This document shows positions 8,466 to 17,233 of a stretch of 64,000 bases of DNA, one piece after another. Location of the stretch: contig CANGQJ010000002.1 of NCBI GenBank assembly GCA_947456625.1, positions 186,001-250,000 on the forward strand. The letters are read 5' to 3'. Source of the stretch: Bacteroidota bacterium (GTDB taxonomy: Bacteria > Bacteroidota > Bacteroidia > Chitinophagales > Chitinophagaceae). The stretch's first letter is position 1; the number at the start of each line of letters is the position of its first letter. The notes beneath the pieces are model-generated. The model ran no database searches and was not told the origin of the DNA. It saw nothing but the letters and a program-made list of their open reading frames with translations. The position numbers and the translations under genes are program-made.

Positions 8466-9986
8466 TTAAGTATTTGATATAAATGTTTTCCACTCGTTTA
8501 ATAAATTTCCTTTAATTACTCTTGGAAATTTATGCTGACCACCAATTTTTCCTTTACTTTTTAAAAAGGATAAAAACACCGACTCTTTTAATATACTTAC
8601 TCGAATATCTTTTAGTGCCGATTTTCTTTCAACAGCGTAATCGTCATTAAGCTCCATTAACTTTTCGTCTAATTTTTTTGCAATTAATTTTTCATCCTGT
8701 TTATCATCACAGGCAATGTACCATTGGTGTGCAAAAAAACTTCCCGCAGGCTCACCGGTAACGCAGTATTCTGGAATTGAAATATTCATTTCTTCACTAA
8801 CCAATTGAACCGCCTTATTCATATTGTCCACACTTAAGTGTTCACCCACCAAACTTAAAAAATGTTTGGTACGACCCGTAATAATTATTTCTGCGTTTGC
8901 TTTATCCACAAAACGAACGGTGTCACCAATTAAATAACGCCAAGCGCCAGCAACAGTACTAATTAAAATGGCATAGTCCTTGCCCTCCTCTACCTCGTGT
9001 ATCATAAGGGCTTCGGGATTATCAATCATTTCGCCGTCAGCATCAAAATTAATTTCATCAAAAGGAACAAATTCAAAAAAGATATGTTGATTAAAAGAAA
9101 GGCGCATACCCTCCCCGTTTTGTTTGTCCTGCCAAGCCAAAAACCCCTCACTAGCTAAATAGGTTTCTATGTAAGAAATGGGTTTTCCCAACAATTTTTC
9201 AAATCCAAGTTTATAGGGTTCAAAGCTTACCCCTCCGTGTACAAAAAATGCAAGGTTGGGCCACATTTCATGAATATTATTCAATTGATATCTTTCAATG
9301 ACCATTTCAATACACATTTGAATCCATGCCGGCACGCCAACAATAAATCCAATATCCCAATTAGGAGCCTTTTCTACAATCTCTTTTAATTTTTTATTCC
9401 AATCTTTTTCTTTTGCAATTTTTTTGCCTGGCTTATAAAATGGTTGAAACCAAAATGGTGCTTTTTTAGCAGTAATACCACTTAAGTCACCCGCATAATA
9501 ACCGGGTCCTTTTTGTAAATCCGTGCTACCACCAAGCGTTAGCCAACCCTTACTTATACTCGTAAATGGAACATCCTTATAATTAAACAAACTAATAAGC
9601 TGTTTAATCATAATTACTTTATTTCCCCTTAATAGATCGTTTGTAATAGGAATATATTTACTGGCCGATTCGCTAGTGCCACTACTTAATGCAAAGAATT
9701 TAATTTTACCAGGCCAAGTAATATCTGCCTCGCCATTTAAGGACCTGTGCCACCACTGATTGTAAATTTTATTGTAATTATAGGCAGGAACGCTTTGTTG
9801 AAAAACTTTTCCAACATGTTTGCTTTTTAAAATTTGATCAAATCCAAATTTTTGACCAAACTCGGTATAGCGTGCCCTTCGTAGTAATTTTTTGAGTACA
9901 CGCATTTGAGATCTTCGGGGGCTTCTTGGGGGAAGTCCCAGGGCCTTTGTTAGGCTTTTGGGTAAATTAATCTCGAAAATCGGCAT
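8466..9986 (-). CDS. GH3 family acyl-adenylate amido synthetase-like protein (copy 1)
   Basis: A 506-residue member of the GH3 family (ANL superfamily). It shows the ATP-binding SSGTS motif in FFALSSGTSESASKYIP (about 100-116), the ETYLASEGFLAW motif near 285, and the GAWRYLIGDTVRF block near 350 that precedes the C-terminal cap. In plants GH3 enzymes activate an acyl acid with ATP and join it to an amino acid; bacterial members are common in Bacteroidota but their substrates are largely unknown. The gene is first in a leftward cluster and couples to a LysE-family exporter. A divergent TATTTTTG box lies about 36 bases upstream. A paralogue is at 34416-35933. Confidence 0.88.
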   Translation of the reverse strand: MPIFEINLPKSLTKALGLPPRSPRRSQMRVLKKLLRRARYTEFGQKFGFDQILKSKHVGKVFQQSVPAYNYNKIYNQWWHRSLNGEADITWPGKIKFFALSSGTSESASKYIPITNDLLRGNKVIMIKQLISLFNYKDVPFTSISKGWLTLGGSTDLQKGPGYYAGDLSGITAKKAPFWFQPFYKPGKKIAKEKDWNKKLKEIVEKAPNWDIGFIVGVPAWIQMCIEMVIERYQLNNIHEMWPNLAFFVHGGVSFEPYKLGFEKLLGKPISYIETYLASEGFLAWQDKQNGEGMRLSFNQHIFFEFVPFDEINFDADGEMIDNPEALMIHEVEEGKDYAILISTVAGAWRYLIGDTVRFVDKANAEIIITGRTKHFLSLVGEHLSVDNMNKAVQLVSEEMNISIPEYCVTGEPAGSFFAHQWYIACDDKQDEKLIAKKLDEKLMELNDDYAVERKSALKDIRVSILKESVFLSFLKSKGKIGGQHKFPRVIKGNLLNEWKTFISNT

Positions 9987-10021
9987 CTACAAATTCGGGT
10001 TTTATCTTTTAAGATTATATG

Positions 10022-10029
10022 CAAAAATA
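10022..10029 (-). promoter_or_regulatory. -7 promoter box of the GH3-LysE-mtgA cluster
   Basis: On the minus strand this reads TATTTTTG, matching TAnnTTTG, 35 bases before the GH3 start codon. It is divergent from the suhB box 25 bases away. Confidence 0.5.
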
Positions 10030-10054
10030 GGAATGTTATTCGAGCAAACGAAGT

Positions 10055-10062
10055 TACTTTTG
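10055..10062 (+). promoter_or_regulatory. suhB-like gene -7 promoter box
   Basis: TACTTTTG matches TAnnTTTG and ends exactly 4 bases before the ATG at 10067, which predicts a leaderless mRNA as for uvrB. Confidence 0.6.
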
Positions 10063-10066
10063 TGGT

Positions 10067-10843
10067 ATGATTAAAAATACATTATTTAAAGCAGTGGAGG
10101 CAGGCGCTGCAGAATTAACAAGATACTTTAACGGAAAATTTACAATTTCAAGCAAAGCTACTATTAACGATTTGGTAACAGAGGCCGATCATGCATCTGA
10201 AAAAGCCATTTTTAAAATCATACAAGAAAACCACCCCGATCATTTTATTTTAAGTGAAGAAACCGGCGCAGTTCCTACCAATTCAAATATAAAATGGATT
10301 ATTGATCCCATTGATGGTACTATTAATTTTGCCAACGGAATTCCAATTTGTTGTGTAAGTATTGGTGTAGAAGAAAATGGAGAAATGATAATGGGCGCGG
10401 TTTACAACCCATTTATGAATGAATTATTTTTTGCCGAAAAAGGAAAAGGCGCTACCCTAAATGAAAAACCAATTAAGGTAAGTGATAAAGATAATTTATT
10501 AACTAGTTGTTTGGTTACGGGCTTCCCTTATCAATATTTAGATTCTGAAAACGGACCATTACAAATTTTTGAAAAACTAATTCGTAAATCTATTCCAGTA
10601 AGAAGATTGGGTAGTGCTGCACTTGATTTGTGTTGGACAGCAGCTGGAAGATTTGATGGTTTTTATGAACACAAATTACAGGCTTGGGATAGTGCTGCAG
10701 GTTTTTTAATTGTGCAAGAAGCAGGCGGAAAAGTAACTGATTTAAAAGGCGAAAAATACAATCCCTATCAACCAGGTATCATTGCAAGCAATGGAAAAAT
10801 TCATGACCAATTATTGTCATTAATGAAAGGCGGATCCTTATAA
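10067..10843 (+). CDS. suhB: inositol monophosphatase family protein (SuhB-like)
   Basis: A 258-residue Mg-dependent sugar-phosphatase. The metal site is complete: the glutamate in LSEETG (about residue 66), WIIDPIDGTINFA (about 82-94) with both aspartates, and the C-terminal AWDSAAGFLIVQEAGG (about 205-220). The family removes phosphate from inositol-1-phosphate and related small molecules in the cytoplasm; SuhB in enterobacteria also binds RNA polymerase/rRNA antitermination complexes. Which role applies here is not visible. The ATG follows a promoter box by 4 bases, and thiL starts 8 bases after the stop, so the pair is likely an operon. Confidence 0.92.
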   Translation: MIKNTLFKAVEAGAAELTRYFNGKFTISSKATINDLVTEADHASEKAIFKIIQENHPDHFILSEETGAVPTNSNIKWIIDPIDGTINFANGIPICCVSIGVEENGEMIMGAVYNPFMNELFFAEKGKGATLNEKPIKVSDKDNLLTSCLVTGFPYQYLDSENGPLQIFEKLIRKSIPVRRLGSAALDLCWTAAGRFDGFYEHKLQAWDSAAGFLIVQEAGGKVTDLKGEKYNPYQPGIIASNGKIHDQLLSLMKGGSL

Positions 10844-10851
10844 ATTATTTT

Positions 10852-11883
10852 ATGCAAGAAAGAACAGAAATAGAAAAGCTAGGAGAGTTTGGTTTAATAG
10901 ACCAATTAACACAAAATTTTGAAACACAAAATGCAAGTACAGTATTGTCTATAGGTGATGACGCAGCAGTAATTGATCATTTTGGAAAACAAACCGTTAT
11001 TACAACAGACCTGTTGGTAGAAGGGGTGCACTTTGATTTAATGTATACACCTTTAAAACACTTAGGATATAAATCCGTAGTAGTAAACTTAAGTGATATA
11101 TATGCAATGAATGCACAACCCACACAAATCACCATGAGCCTTGCTTTTAGCAATCGCTTTAGTTTAGAGGCTTTGGAAGAATTTTATGTAGGTGTACAAA
11201 TTGCATGTGAAAAATATGGCGTGGATTTAATTGGTGGGGACACCTCAACTTCACAAAAAGGGTTGGTTATTTCGGTTACCGCATTGGGTGAAGTGACTCC
11301 CGATAAATTTGTAAAACGAAGTACTGCCGAAAGTGGTGATTTAATTTGTGTGTCTGGTGATTTAGGTGCCGCATTTTTGGGACTGACTTTAATGGAACGT
11401 GAAAAGCAAATATTTTTAGAAAATCCACAAGTACAGCCCACGCTAGAAAACGAAGATTATATTGTTGGAAGGTTATTAAAACCAGAAGCAAGAAAAGACA
11501 TTATTGATTATTTAGAAACACAGCAAATTATGCCTACCGCAATGATGGATATTAGCGACGGCCTAAGTAGCGACATACTACATATTTGTAAACAAAGTAA
11601 TTTAGGATGTAGAATATATGAAGAAAAAATTCCTTTAAACGAGGCCACTAAAGCAGCAGCATTTAAATTTGGACTGGATCCAACAGTTTGTGCTTTAAAT
11701 GGCGGGGAGGACTATGAATTATTATTTACCATGAAACAGTCCGATTACGATAAAATTACTTTGCAAGAAGAAATAAGTGTAATTGGCTATATGTGCGATA
11801 AAGAGGAGGGTTCAAAAATAATTACCAAGGGTAATAATGTTTTTGATATTAACGCACAAGGTTGGAATGCTTTTTCAAAGTAA
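10852..11883 (+). CDS. thiL: thiamine-monophosphate kinase
   Basis: ThiL phosphorylates thiamine monophosphate to thiamine diphosphate with ATP, the last step of cofactor synthesis. The 343-residue protein has the family's Mg-ATP motifs in order: SIGDDAAVI (about 35-43), TTDLLVEGVHFD (about 52-63), the GGDTSTS block (about 129-135) and MDISDGLS near 230, plus the C-terminal NGGEDYELLFT. Length and order are normal. It follows the suhB-like gene by 8 bases. The stop is one base from the end of the convergent nagA gene. Confidence 0.96.
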   Translation: MQERTEIEKLGEFGLIDQLTQNFETQNASTVLSIGDDAAVIDHFGKQTVITTDLLVEGVHFDLMYTPLKHLGYKSVVVNLSDIYAMNAQPTQITMSLAFSNRFSLEALEEFYVGVQIACEKYGVDLIGGDTSTSQKGLVISVTALGEVTPDKFVKRSTAESGDLICVSGDLGAAFLGLTLMEREKQIFLENPQVQPTLENEDYIVGRLLKPEARKDIIDYLETQQIMPTAMMDISDGLSSDILHICKQSNLGCRIYEEKIPLNEATKAAAFKFGLDPTVCALNGGEDYELLFTMKQSDYDKITLQEEISVIGYMCDKEEGSKIITKGNNVFDINAQGWNAFSK

Positions 11884-11884
11884 A

Positions 11885-12967
11885 TTATTCCACAATTATT
11901 TTTAATAATTGACGATCTGAACTTAAACAAAGCAGGTTGGCATTTTCGTTTAATTTAATTTGACCTGTCATGCCATGCTTGCGCATAACCCTTGCTGGAT
12001 AAACACTACACATATTAATTGCCTCTCCTAAATCAATGCCCACTTCGGTTACTAAATTATTAATGGATTTTAATTGTGTTAATGCGGACCCACTAAGCGT
12101 TCCAGCACTTTCATATTTATCTCCGTTTAAAACATGTTGATAGGGCCCACTGCTTGTTGCTGTTACCGCATCGGTGATACAAAACAACCTTTCTCCCATT
12201 ATTTGCTTTGCAATTTTTATAGCACTAAAGTCCACATGATATCCATCTGCAACCAAACTACACATGGCGGTTTTATGATTAAATAGGGCACCCACCATTC
12301 CAGGGGATCTGTGTTGTAGCGCACTCATTGCGTTGTATAAATGTGTTGCAACCGAAATATTATGATTAAAAAACGCAGTAGCCACTTCATAACTTGCATT
12401 ACTATGTCCAGCAGAAACAACAATACCGGCTGCGGTAATTAAATTTATAATTTCATTACTACAAACTTCGGGTGCTAGTGTAATCATGCTAATCCACTCC
12501 TTTCCATAATCTAATATATCCTGCACTTCTTTTAAGGTAGGGCTATGAATTATAGCGGCGTCATGCGCTCCTTTTTTAGAAGCATTAATCCAAGGGCCCT
12601 CAATATGAAGTCCTATACAACCCTTGCCACCAGAGGTTTTATAAGCCTTAACGGCATCAATGGCTTTGTAAATAATTTCGCTAGTTTGTGATGCGATAGT
12701 GGGTTGAAAAAATGCAGTACCTCCCTTTAAACAATAAGCATAAATTTTTTCAATACAATCTGCATCTGGAAATTCAGATAATAATTTTCCACCGGCGCCA
12801 TAAATTTGTAAATCTATTAAAGCAGGAACCATTAGCGGAAATGCATTTTTATGATCATATCCTTCCTTGTTAATTGCAATTATTTTTCCATTATTAATTT
12901 CAACACATACTTCAGAAATCCAACTAGTTCCGGTATATAATTCTTGTGCACTGTAAAATAAAGACAT
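11885..12967 (-). CDS. nagA: N-acetylglucosamine-6-phosphate deacetylase
   Basis: NagA deacetylates GlcNAc-6-phosphate to glucosamine-6-phosphate in amino-sugar and peptidoglycan recycling. The 360-residue amidohydrolase has the ligand glutamate in LHIEGPW (about 121-127), the metal histidines in VSAGHSNA and ATHLYNAM (about 180-215), and the catalytic aspartate in CITDAVTATSSG (about 270). The N-terminal strand that in many amidohydrolases carries HxH reads LQIYGAGG here; E. coli NagA likewise lacks HxH (VQLNGCGG), so this is a single-metal NagA. It starts 17 bases after the omega-amidase gene and is probably co-transcribed with it. Confidence 0.94.
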   Translation of the reverse strand: MSLFYSAQELYTGTSWISEVCVEINNGKIIAINKEGYDHKNAFPLMVPALIDLQIYGAGGKLLSEFPDADCIEKIYAYCLKGGTAFFQPTIASQTSEIIYKAIDAVKAYKTSGGKGCIGLHIEGPWINASKKGAHDAAIIHSPTLKEVQDILDYGKEWISMITLAPEVCSNEIINLITAAGIVVSAGHSNASYEVATAFFNHNISVATHLYNAMSALQHRSPGMVGALFNHKTAMCSLVADGYHVDFSAIKIAKQIMGERLFCITDAVTATSSGPYQHVLNGDKYESAGTLSGSALTQLKSINNLVTEVGIDLGEAINMCSVYPARVMRKHGMTGQIKLNENANLLCLSSDRQLLKIIVE

Positions 12968-12984
12968 GCTCGCTTATTTAATAC

Positions 12985-13773
12985 TTAAATAATTTTGAAA
13001 CTATCCGCATCAGATAAAAAAGGAAAATTTGTTCTGGTATTATTTATTTCCTGCTTTTGTAATTCAATATGAAAAACATCCTGTTCGTGTGCGCAATGAT
13101 ATAGTATTTCTCCAACAGGCCCCACTACCATAGAATCCCCACTATGGGAAAGATCATGTCCATCCAAGCCTACACGGTTAACCCCAATTGTAAAACATTG
13201 GTTTTCTATGGAACGTGCGGTGAGTAGGGTTTTCCAAGCATGATTTCTTTTTTCTGGCCAATTGGCAACATACAACAATACATCATATTCGGAAGTCTCC
13301 TGTTGACGCGCCCAAATAGGAAAACGCAAATCAAAACAAATTTGTAAATTAATTTTCCATCCTTTTACGCTTGCGATAAGTCGTTTATTACCTGCTGTAT
13401 AATGCTGGTCTTCGCCTGCAAAAGCAAATAGGTGACGCTTATCGTAATATCCTAATTCACCATTTGGAAGCATCCAAACAAGGCGGTTATAATAATTTCC
13501 TGCTTCTTCAATGATAAGTGAACCTGTAATTACAGCTCTTTTTGCTGCGGACATCCTGCGCATCCATTGAACGCTTGGCCCTTCCATGGTTTCGGCAAAT
13601 TTTTCAGGTTGCATACTAAAACCGGTTGTAAACATTTCGGGCAAAACTATTATTTCGGTGGGCTGTTCAATTGCATGAATTTTCTGGGCAAACATATTTA
13701 AGTTGGCCTCTTTGTTCTCCCAAAATAAGGAGCTTTGAATAAGCGAAAAATGTAATGATGACAAGGGTATCAA
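12985..13773 (-). CDS. carbon-nitrogen hydrolase, YafV/omega-amidase type
   Basis: A 262-residue nitrilase-superfamily enzyme. The catalytic triad is visible as Glu in VLPEMFTTGFSM (about residue 45), Lys in YDKRHLFAFAGED (about 112) and Cys in LQICFDLRFPIWAR (about 145). The last motif, with RFPIWAR, is typical of YafV-type omega-amidases, which hydrolyse 2-oxoglutaramate or 2-oxosuccinamate as metabolite repair. No ATG exists near the N-terminus: the start is a TTG at 13773 or, three codons later, another TTG. It lies between recX (35-base gap) and nagA (11-base gap) in the same direction. Confidence 0.88.
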   Translation of the reverse strand: MIPLSSLHFSLIQSSLFWENKEANLNMFAQKIHAIEQPTEIIVLPEMFTTGFSMQPEKFAETMEGPSVQWMRRMSAAKRAVITGSLIIEEAGNYYNRLVWMLPNGELGYYDKRHLFAFAGEDQHYTAGNKRLIASVKGWKINLQICFDLRFPIWARQQETSEYDVLLYVANWPEKRNHAWKTLLTARSIENQCFTIGVNRVGLDGHDLSHSGDSMVVGPVGEILYHCAHEQDVFHIELQKQEINNTRTNFPFLSDADSFKII

Positions 13774-13808
13774 TTTTTACTTTACCTATTAAAGATACAA
13801 TAAACCAG

Positions 13809-14288
13809 CTAAGTACCTGGTTTGTATAATTTTTGCAAAATGGGTTGAATTAATGCTGGCTCAAAACCACGTTGGTGCAAAAAAGCCTGCGTTTTTGCCA
13901 TACGAGACAAGCCTCGCTCTCCCTTTAAAGTATTCCATTTTTTGGTGGCTAACTCCTGTAGCTTTGCTTTATAGTCGGCATCATCAATACTTTTAAGGGC
14001 CAGTTTAATATTAAAAGCGCTTACTCGTTTTTGGTAAAGCGCATGGTTAATTTTTAATTTCCCCCAGCCTTTAATACGAAAATGACCACCGGCAAAACTA
14101 GTTGCAAAGCGTTCCTCATTTAAAAAATTCTCCCCAATTAAATCCGATAAAATTTCTTCCACCTCGGGCTTTGTCATACCCAATTCATAAAGCTTATCTC
14201 TTACCTCCTGTTGTGCCCTTTCCTGGTAAGCACAAAAATGACGTATGCTAAGTATAGCCTGCTCTTTACCAACTCTAATTTTTTTCAT
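13809..14288 (-). CDS. recX: RecX family regulatory protein
   Basis: A 159-residue protein with the three tandem three-helix repeats of RecX. The first carries RHFCAYQERAQQEVRDKLYE, the second ends with LIGENFLNEERFATSF, and the third is arginine/lysine rich (RGLSRMAKTQAFLHQRGF). RecX binds RecA filaments and limits or modulates recombination. The ATG at 14288 is preferred to an upstream TTG three codons earlier. The gene is divergent from dnaN with a 107-base spacer and heads a leftward group with the omega-amidase and nagA. No recA is present in the window. Confidence 0.88.
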   Translation of the reverse strand: MKKIRVGKEQAILSIRHFCAYQERAQQEVRDKLYELGMTKPEVEEILSDLIGENFLNEERFATSFAGGHFRIKGWGKLKINHALYQKRVSAFNIKLALKSIDDADYKAKLQELATKKWNTLKGERGLSRMAKTQAFLHQRGFEPALIQPILQKLYKPGT

Positions 14289-14339
14289 TGATGTCAATAA
14301 GTAATGCTAAAATAGCTTTTTAATCTTAACATTTTACAT

Positions 14340-14347
14340 TAGGTTTG
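14340..14347 (+). promoter_or_regulatory. dnaN -7 promoter box
   Basis: TAGGTTTG matches TAnnTTTG and lies 48 bases before the dnaN ATG in the recX-dnaN divergent spacer. No TTG is found at the expected -33 spacing. Confidence 0.45.
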
Positions 14348-14395
14348 CCTTAGTATAAAAAAGTATTTTTTTCAAAAGCCAAACAACAAAATGCT

Positions 14396-15511
14396 ATGAA
14401 ATTTATTGTTTCTTCTTCCTCTCTTTTAAAACACCTTCAACAAATTTCGGGTGTGATTAATACCAACACCGTATTACCCATATTGGAGGATTTCTTATTT
14501 GAGATAGAAGATAAAAAACTAAACATTGTTGCAACGGATTTGGAAACAGTAATGCGTGTTCAAATGGAAGTGGAGAGCAAGGCAAATGGCCGTGTGTGTA
14601 TTCCTGCCAAAATTTTAATTGATTCTTTAAAAAATATAGCAGACCAACCTTTAACTTTTAACATTGATAAAAATTACGCAGTAGAAATCACGAGCGACAA
14701 TGGTAAGTACAAGGTAATGGGCGAAAATCCAGATAATTTTCCAAAAGAGCCTACAGCCGACGATACCACTGGTTTTAAAATGACAAGCACCGGTTTATTA
14801 ACAGCTATTAATAAAACATTATTTGCAGTAAGCGGAGATGACTTGCGTCCTGCAATGACAGGTGTATTTTTTGAATTATCAAAAGACAGTGTTCAATTTG
14901 TTGCAACCGATGCACACCGTTTAGTAAGGTATAAAAGAACAGACACCAAAGCAACACAAAATGCAAGTTTTATAGTTCCTAAAAAACCATTAAACTTATT
15001 AAAAAACGCTTTACCAGATAACGACGATCCAATTACAATTAGTTTTAATAATAATCATTTATTTGTGGATCACGGTTCAACACAATTAATTTGTCGTTTA
15101 ATTGACGCGCGTTTTCCAGATTATAAAGTAGTAATACCTAGTGATAATCCATACCGTTTAACAGTAAACAAACATGATTTTCAAAATGCACTGCGTCGTG
15201 TAAATGTTTTTAGTAATAAAAGCACCAATCAGGTTGCTTTAAATATTACTGGAAATGAATTACAAATGGCCGCACAGGATATTGACTTTAGCTTTGAGGG
15301 TAATGAGCGTATGAGTTGTGAGTACCAAGGTGAGGATATTCAAATTGCATTTAACGCCAAATTTTTAATTGAAATGTTAAATGCAGCCGATACCGACGAT
15401 GTTTATTTAGAATTATCCACACCAAGTAAAGCGGGTTTAATAAAACCTTCCGAACAGGCGCCAGGCGAAGACTTATTAATGCTTGTTATGCCTTTAATGT
15501 TAAATAATTAA
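14396..15511 (+). CDS. dnaN: DNA polymerase III subunit beta (sliding clamp)
   Basis: The ring-shaped processivity clamp of the replicative polymerase. The 371-residue length and three repeated clamp domains are normal. Recognisable blocks are MKFIVSSSSLLKHLQQISGV at the N-terminus, RPAMTGVFFEL and ATDAHRLVRYKR near 155-180, and the C-terminal LLMLVMPLMLNN, which matches the family's M-P-M/L ending. It stands alone here: dnaA and recF are not neighbours, and no origin-like cluster of DnaA boxes is seen nearby. A strong terminator follows. Confidence 0.97.
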   Translation: MKFIVSSSSLLKHLQQISGVINTNTVLPILEDFLFEIEDKKLNIVATDLETVMRVQMEVESKANGRVCIPAKILIDSLKNIADQPLTFNIDKNYAVEITSDNGKYKVMGENPDNFPKEPTADDTTGFKMTSTGLLTAINKTLFAVSGDDLRPAMTGVFFELSKDSVQFVATDAHRLVRYKRTDTKATQNASFIVPKKPLNLLKNALPDNDDPITISFNNNHLFVDHGSTQLICRLIDARFPDYKVVIPSDNPYRLTVNKHDFQNALRRVNVFSNKSTNQVALNITGNELQMAAQDIDFSFEGNERMSCEYQGEDIQIAFNAKFLIEMLNAADTDDVYLELSTPSKAGLIKPSEQAPGEDLLMLVMPLMLNN

Positions 15512-15559
15512 TTGGCTTTAAAAAAGAATAGATAATCCGTACCTATAAAACAACACAAG

Positions 15560-15596
15560 CCCGATGATTTCTGTATAAGAACATCGGGTTTTTTAT
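15560..15596 (+). terminator. intrinsic terminator after dnaN
   Basis: CCCGATG (15560-15566) pairs with CATCGGG (15582-15588), followed by six T residues, 48 bases after the dnaN stop. Confidence 0.85.
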
Positions 15597-15623
15597 TTAC
15601 ATTTAGGTACTAAAAACAATTGC

Positions 15624-16451
15624 ATGCTTGAGACTATTCAAAACTATTTCACTAGCCTTGAACACAACCCAATTCAAAGGGCGTTAATATTAGCCTTTGG
15701 TATCACATTTTTTTGGTTGATTGAAATTGCAGCACCGCTATTTAATTTTAATTATAATAAATACAAACACGCTGGAATTAATTTGTTTTTTACACTTACC
15801 ACCATTGTGGTAAATTTTGGATTTGCAATAATTATGGTTAAAGCAAGCGATTGGACAGTGGCCAAACATTTTGGATTATTACAAATAGTGCCATTAAATC
15901 CTTGGCTACAAGCTATTTTAGGATTGTTATTATTAGATTTCATAGGTGCATACTTGGTGCACATGATTGAACATAAAGTAAAATTTTTATGGAAATTTCA
16001 CATGGTGCATCATGCCGATACAAAAGTAGATACCACAACGGGAAATAGGCATCACCCAGGCGAGTCGGTGGTGAGAGCTGTTTTTGCAATTATTGCAGTA
16101 TTTATTTTAGGTACTCCAATATGGATGGTCATGTTGTATCAAAGTTTAAGTGTGGTGTTAACACAATTTAATCACGCCAATATTCGTATACCAAAGTGGT
16201 TTGATAATACATTTGGATTTATAATTGTGTCTCCTAATATGCATCGTATTCATCATCATATTACAAGGCCTCAAACCGATAGTAACTATGGTAATATATT
16301 TTCGTTTTGGGATAGATTATTGGGTACCTATAACGAAACACCAATGAGTGAAATTAAATACGGATTAGACGTGTTGGATAATTCAATGGATCAAAGTTTG
16401 GCTTATCAATTAAAAGCACCATTTGATAAAACAATAAAGTCGGACTACTAA
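15624..16451 (+). CDS. sterol desaturase / fatty acid hydroxylase family membrane protein
   Basis: A 275-residue di-iron membrane oxygenase. Hydrophobic segments occupy about residues 15-35, 50-70, 85-110 and 150-175. The histidine clusters of the family are present: HMIEH (about 113-117), FHMVHHAD (about 125-132) and MHRIHHH (about 208-214). Members hydroxylate or desaturate lipids, including fatty acids, sterols and carotenoids; the substrate here is unknown. It lies after the dnaN terminator and 24 bases before kdsB, so it may share a transcript with the Kdo genes, which would fit a role in envelope lipid modification. That link is inference. Confidence 0.88.
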   Translation: MLETIQNYFTSLEHNPIQRALILAFGITFFWLIEIAAPLFNFNYNKYKHAGINLFFTLTTIVVNFGFAIIMVKASDWTVAKHFGLLQIVPLNPWLQAILGLLLLDFIGAYLVHMIEHKVKFLWKFHMVHHADTKVDTTTGNRHHPGESVVRAVFAIIAVFILGTPIWMVMLYQSLSVVLTQFNHANIRIPKWFDNTFGFIIVSPNMHRIHHHITRPQTDSNYGNIFSFWDRLLGTYNETPMSEIKYGLDVLDNSMDQSLAYQLKAPFDKTIKSDY

Positions 16452-16475
16452 TAAATTTTAATACATTAAATTATA

Positions 16476-17195
16476 ATGAGTAAGATTGGGGCATTTATTC
16501 CTGCACGCTATGCGGCAACTAGGTTTCCTGCAAAACTAATGCAGCCACTAGGAAACAAAACTGTCATAAGACACACCTATGATAACACAAAGGCAACCGG
16601 CTTGTTTGATGAAGTATATGTAGTAACCGATAGTGATATTATTTATAATGAAATTGTAAATAATGGCGGAAAAGCTATTATGAGCAAACGCACGCACGAA
16701 AGTGGTTCCGACCGAATAGCCGAAGCCATTGAAGATTTAGATGTTGATATAGTTGTAAATGTACAAGGGGACGAACCCTTTGTTAAAAAAGAACCCTTAC
16801 AAAAAGTGATTAATGTTTTTTCTGATCCATCGGTTCAAGTTTCATCACTTATGCAAGTGCTTTCTAATCCTGAATTAATACAGGATCCTAATTATGTGAA
16901 AGTGACCATTGATAAAAACAGCAATGCATTGTTTTTTTCACGCAGTGTAATTCCATATCCAAGAGCTACCAATATTGCTATTAATTATTATGAACATATT
17001 GGGGTGTATGCATTTAAAAAACAAGCCTTATTAAATTTCACCAATTGGGAAATGTCGCCGCTGGAGGCTGCCGAAAAAATTGAGTGCTTAAGGTATTTAG
17101 AAAATGGTGTTCCCATTCGCATGGTGGTAACCAATTATATGGGTGTTGAAATTGATACGCCCGAAGATTTAATTAAAGCAGCAAAGCTTTTATAA
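16476..17195 (+). CDS. kdsB: 3-deoxy-manno-octulosonate cytidylyltransferase
   Basis: KdsB activates Kdo with CTP to CMP-Kdo for the lipopolysaccharide core. The 239-residue protein has the nucleotide-binding N-terminus [18 protein letters not shown], the [13 protein letters not shown] block (about 69-81), the metal-binding VQGDEPFV (about 96-103) and the HIGVYAF block near 170. The length is normal. Because a KdnB-like Kdo 8-oxidase is encoded two genes downstream, this enzyme may instead prefer 8-amino-3,8-dideoxy-Kdo, as reported for the Shewanella KdsB partner of KdnA/KdnB. The sequence alone does not tell which. Confidence 0.95.
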   Translation: MSKIGAFIPARYAATRFPAKLMQPLGNKTVIRHTYDNTKATGLFDEVYVVTDSDIIYNEIVNNGGKAIMSKRTHESGSDRIAEAIEDLDVDIVVNVQGDEPFVKKEPLQKVINVFSDPSVQVSSLMQVLSNPELIQDPNYVKVTIDKNSNALFFSRSVIPYPRATNIAINYYEHIGVYAFKKQALLNFTNWEMSPLEAAEKIECLRYLENGVPIRMVVTNYMGVEIDTPEDLIKAAKLL

Positions 17196-17233
17196 AAATT
17201 ATTTGCTCCTAAAAAACTTTTAAATTATACAAA

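Noticed and set aside
11957..12967. Loss of the HxH metal motif in NagA as a sign of inactivity
   Set aside because: E. coli NagA also lacks HxH at this strand and is active; the other metal ligands and the catalytic Asp are intact.
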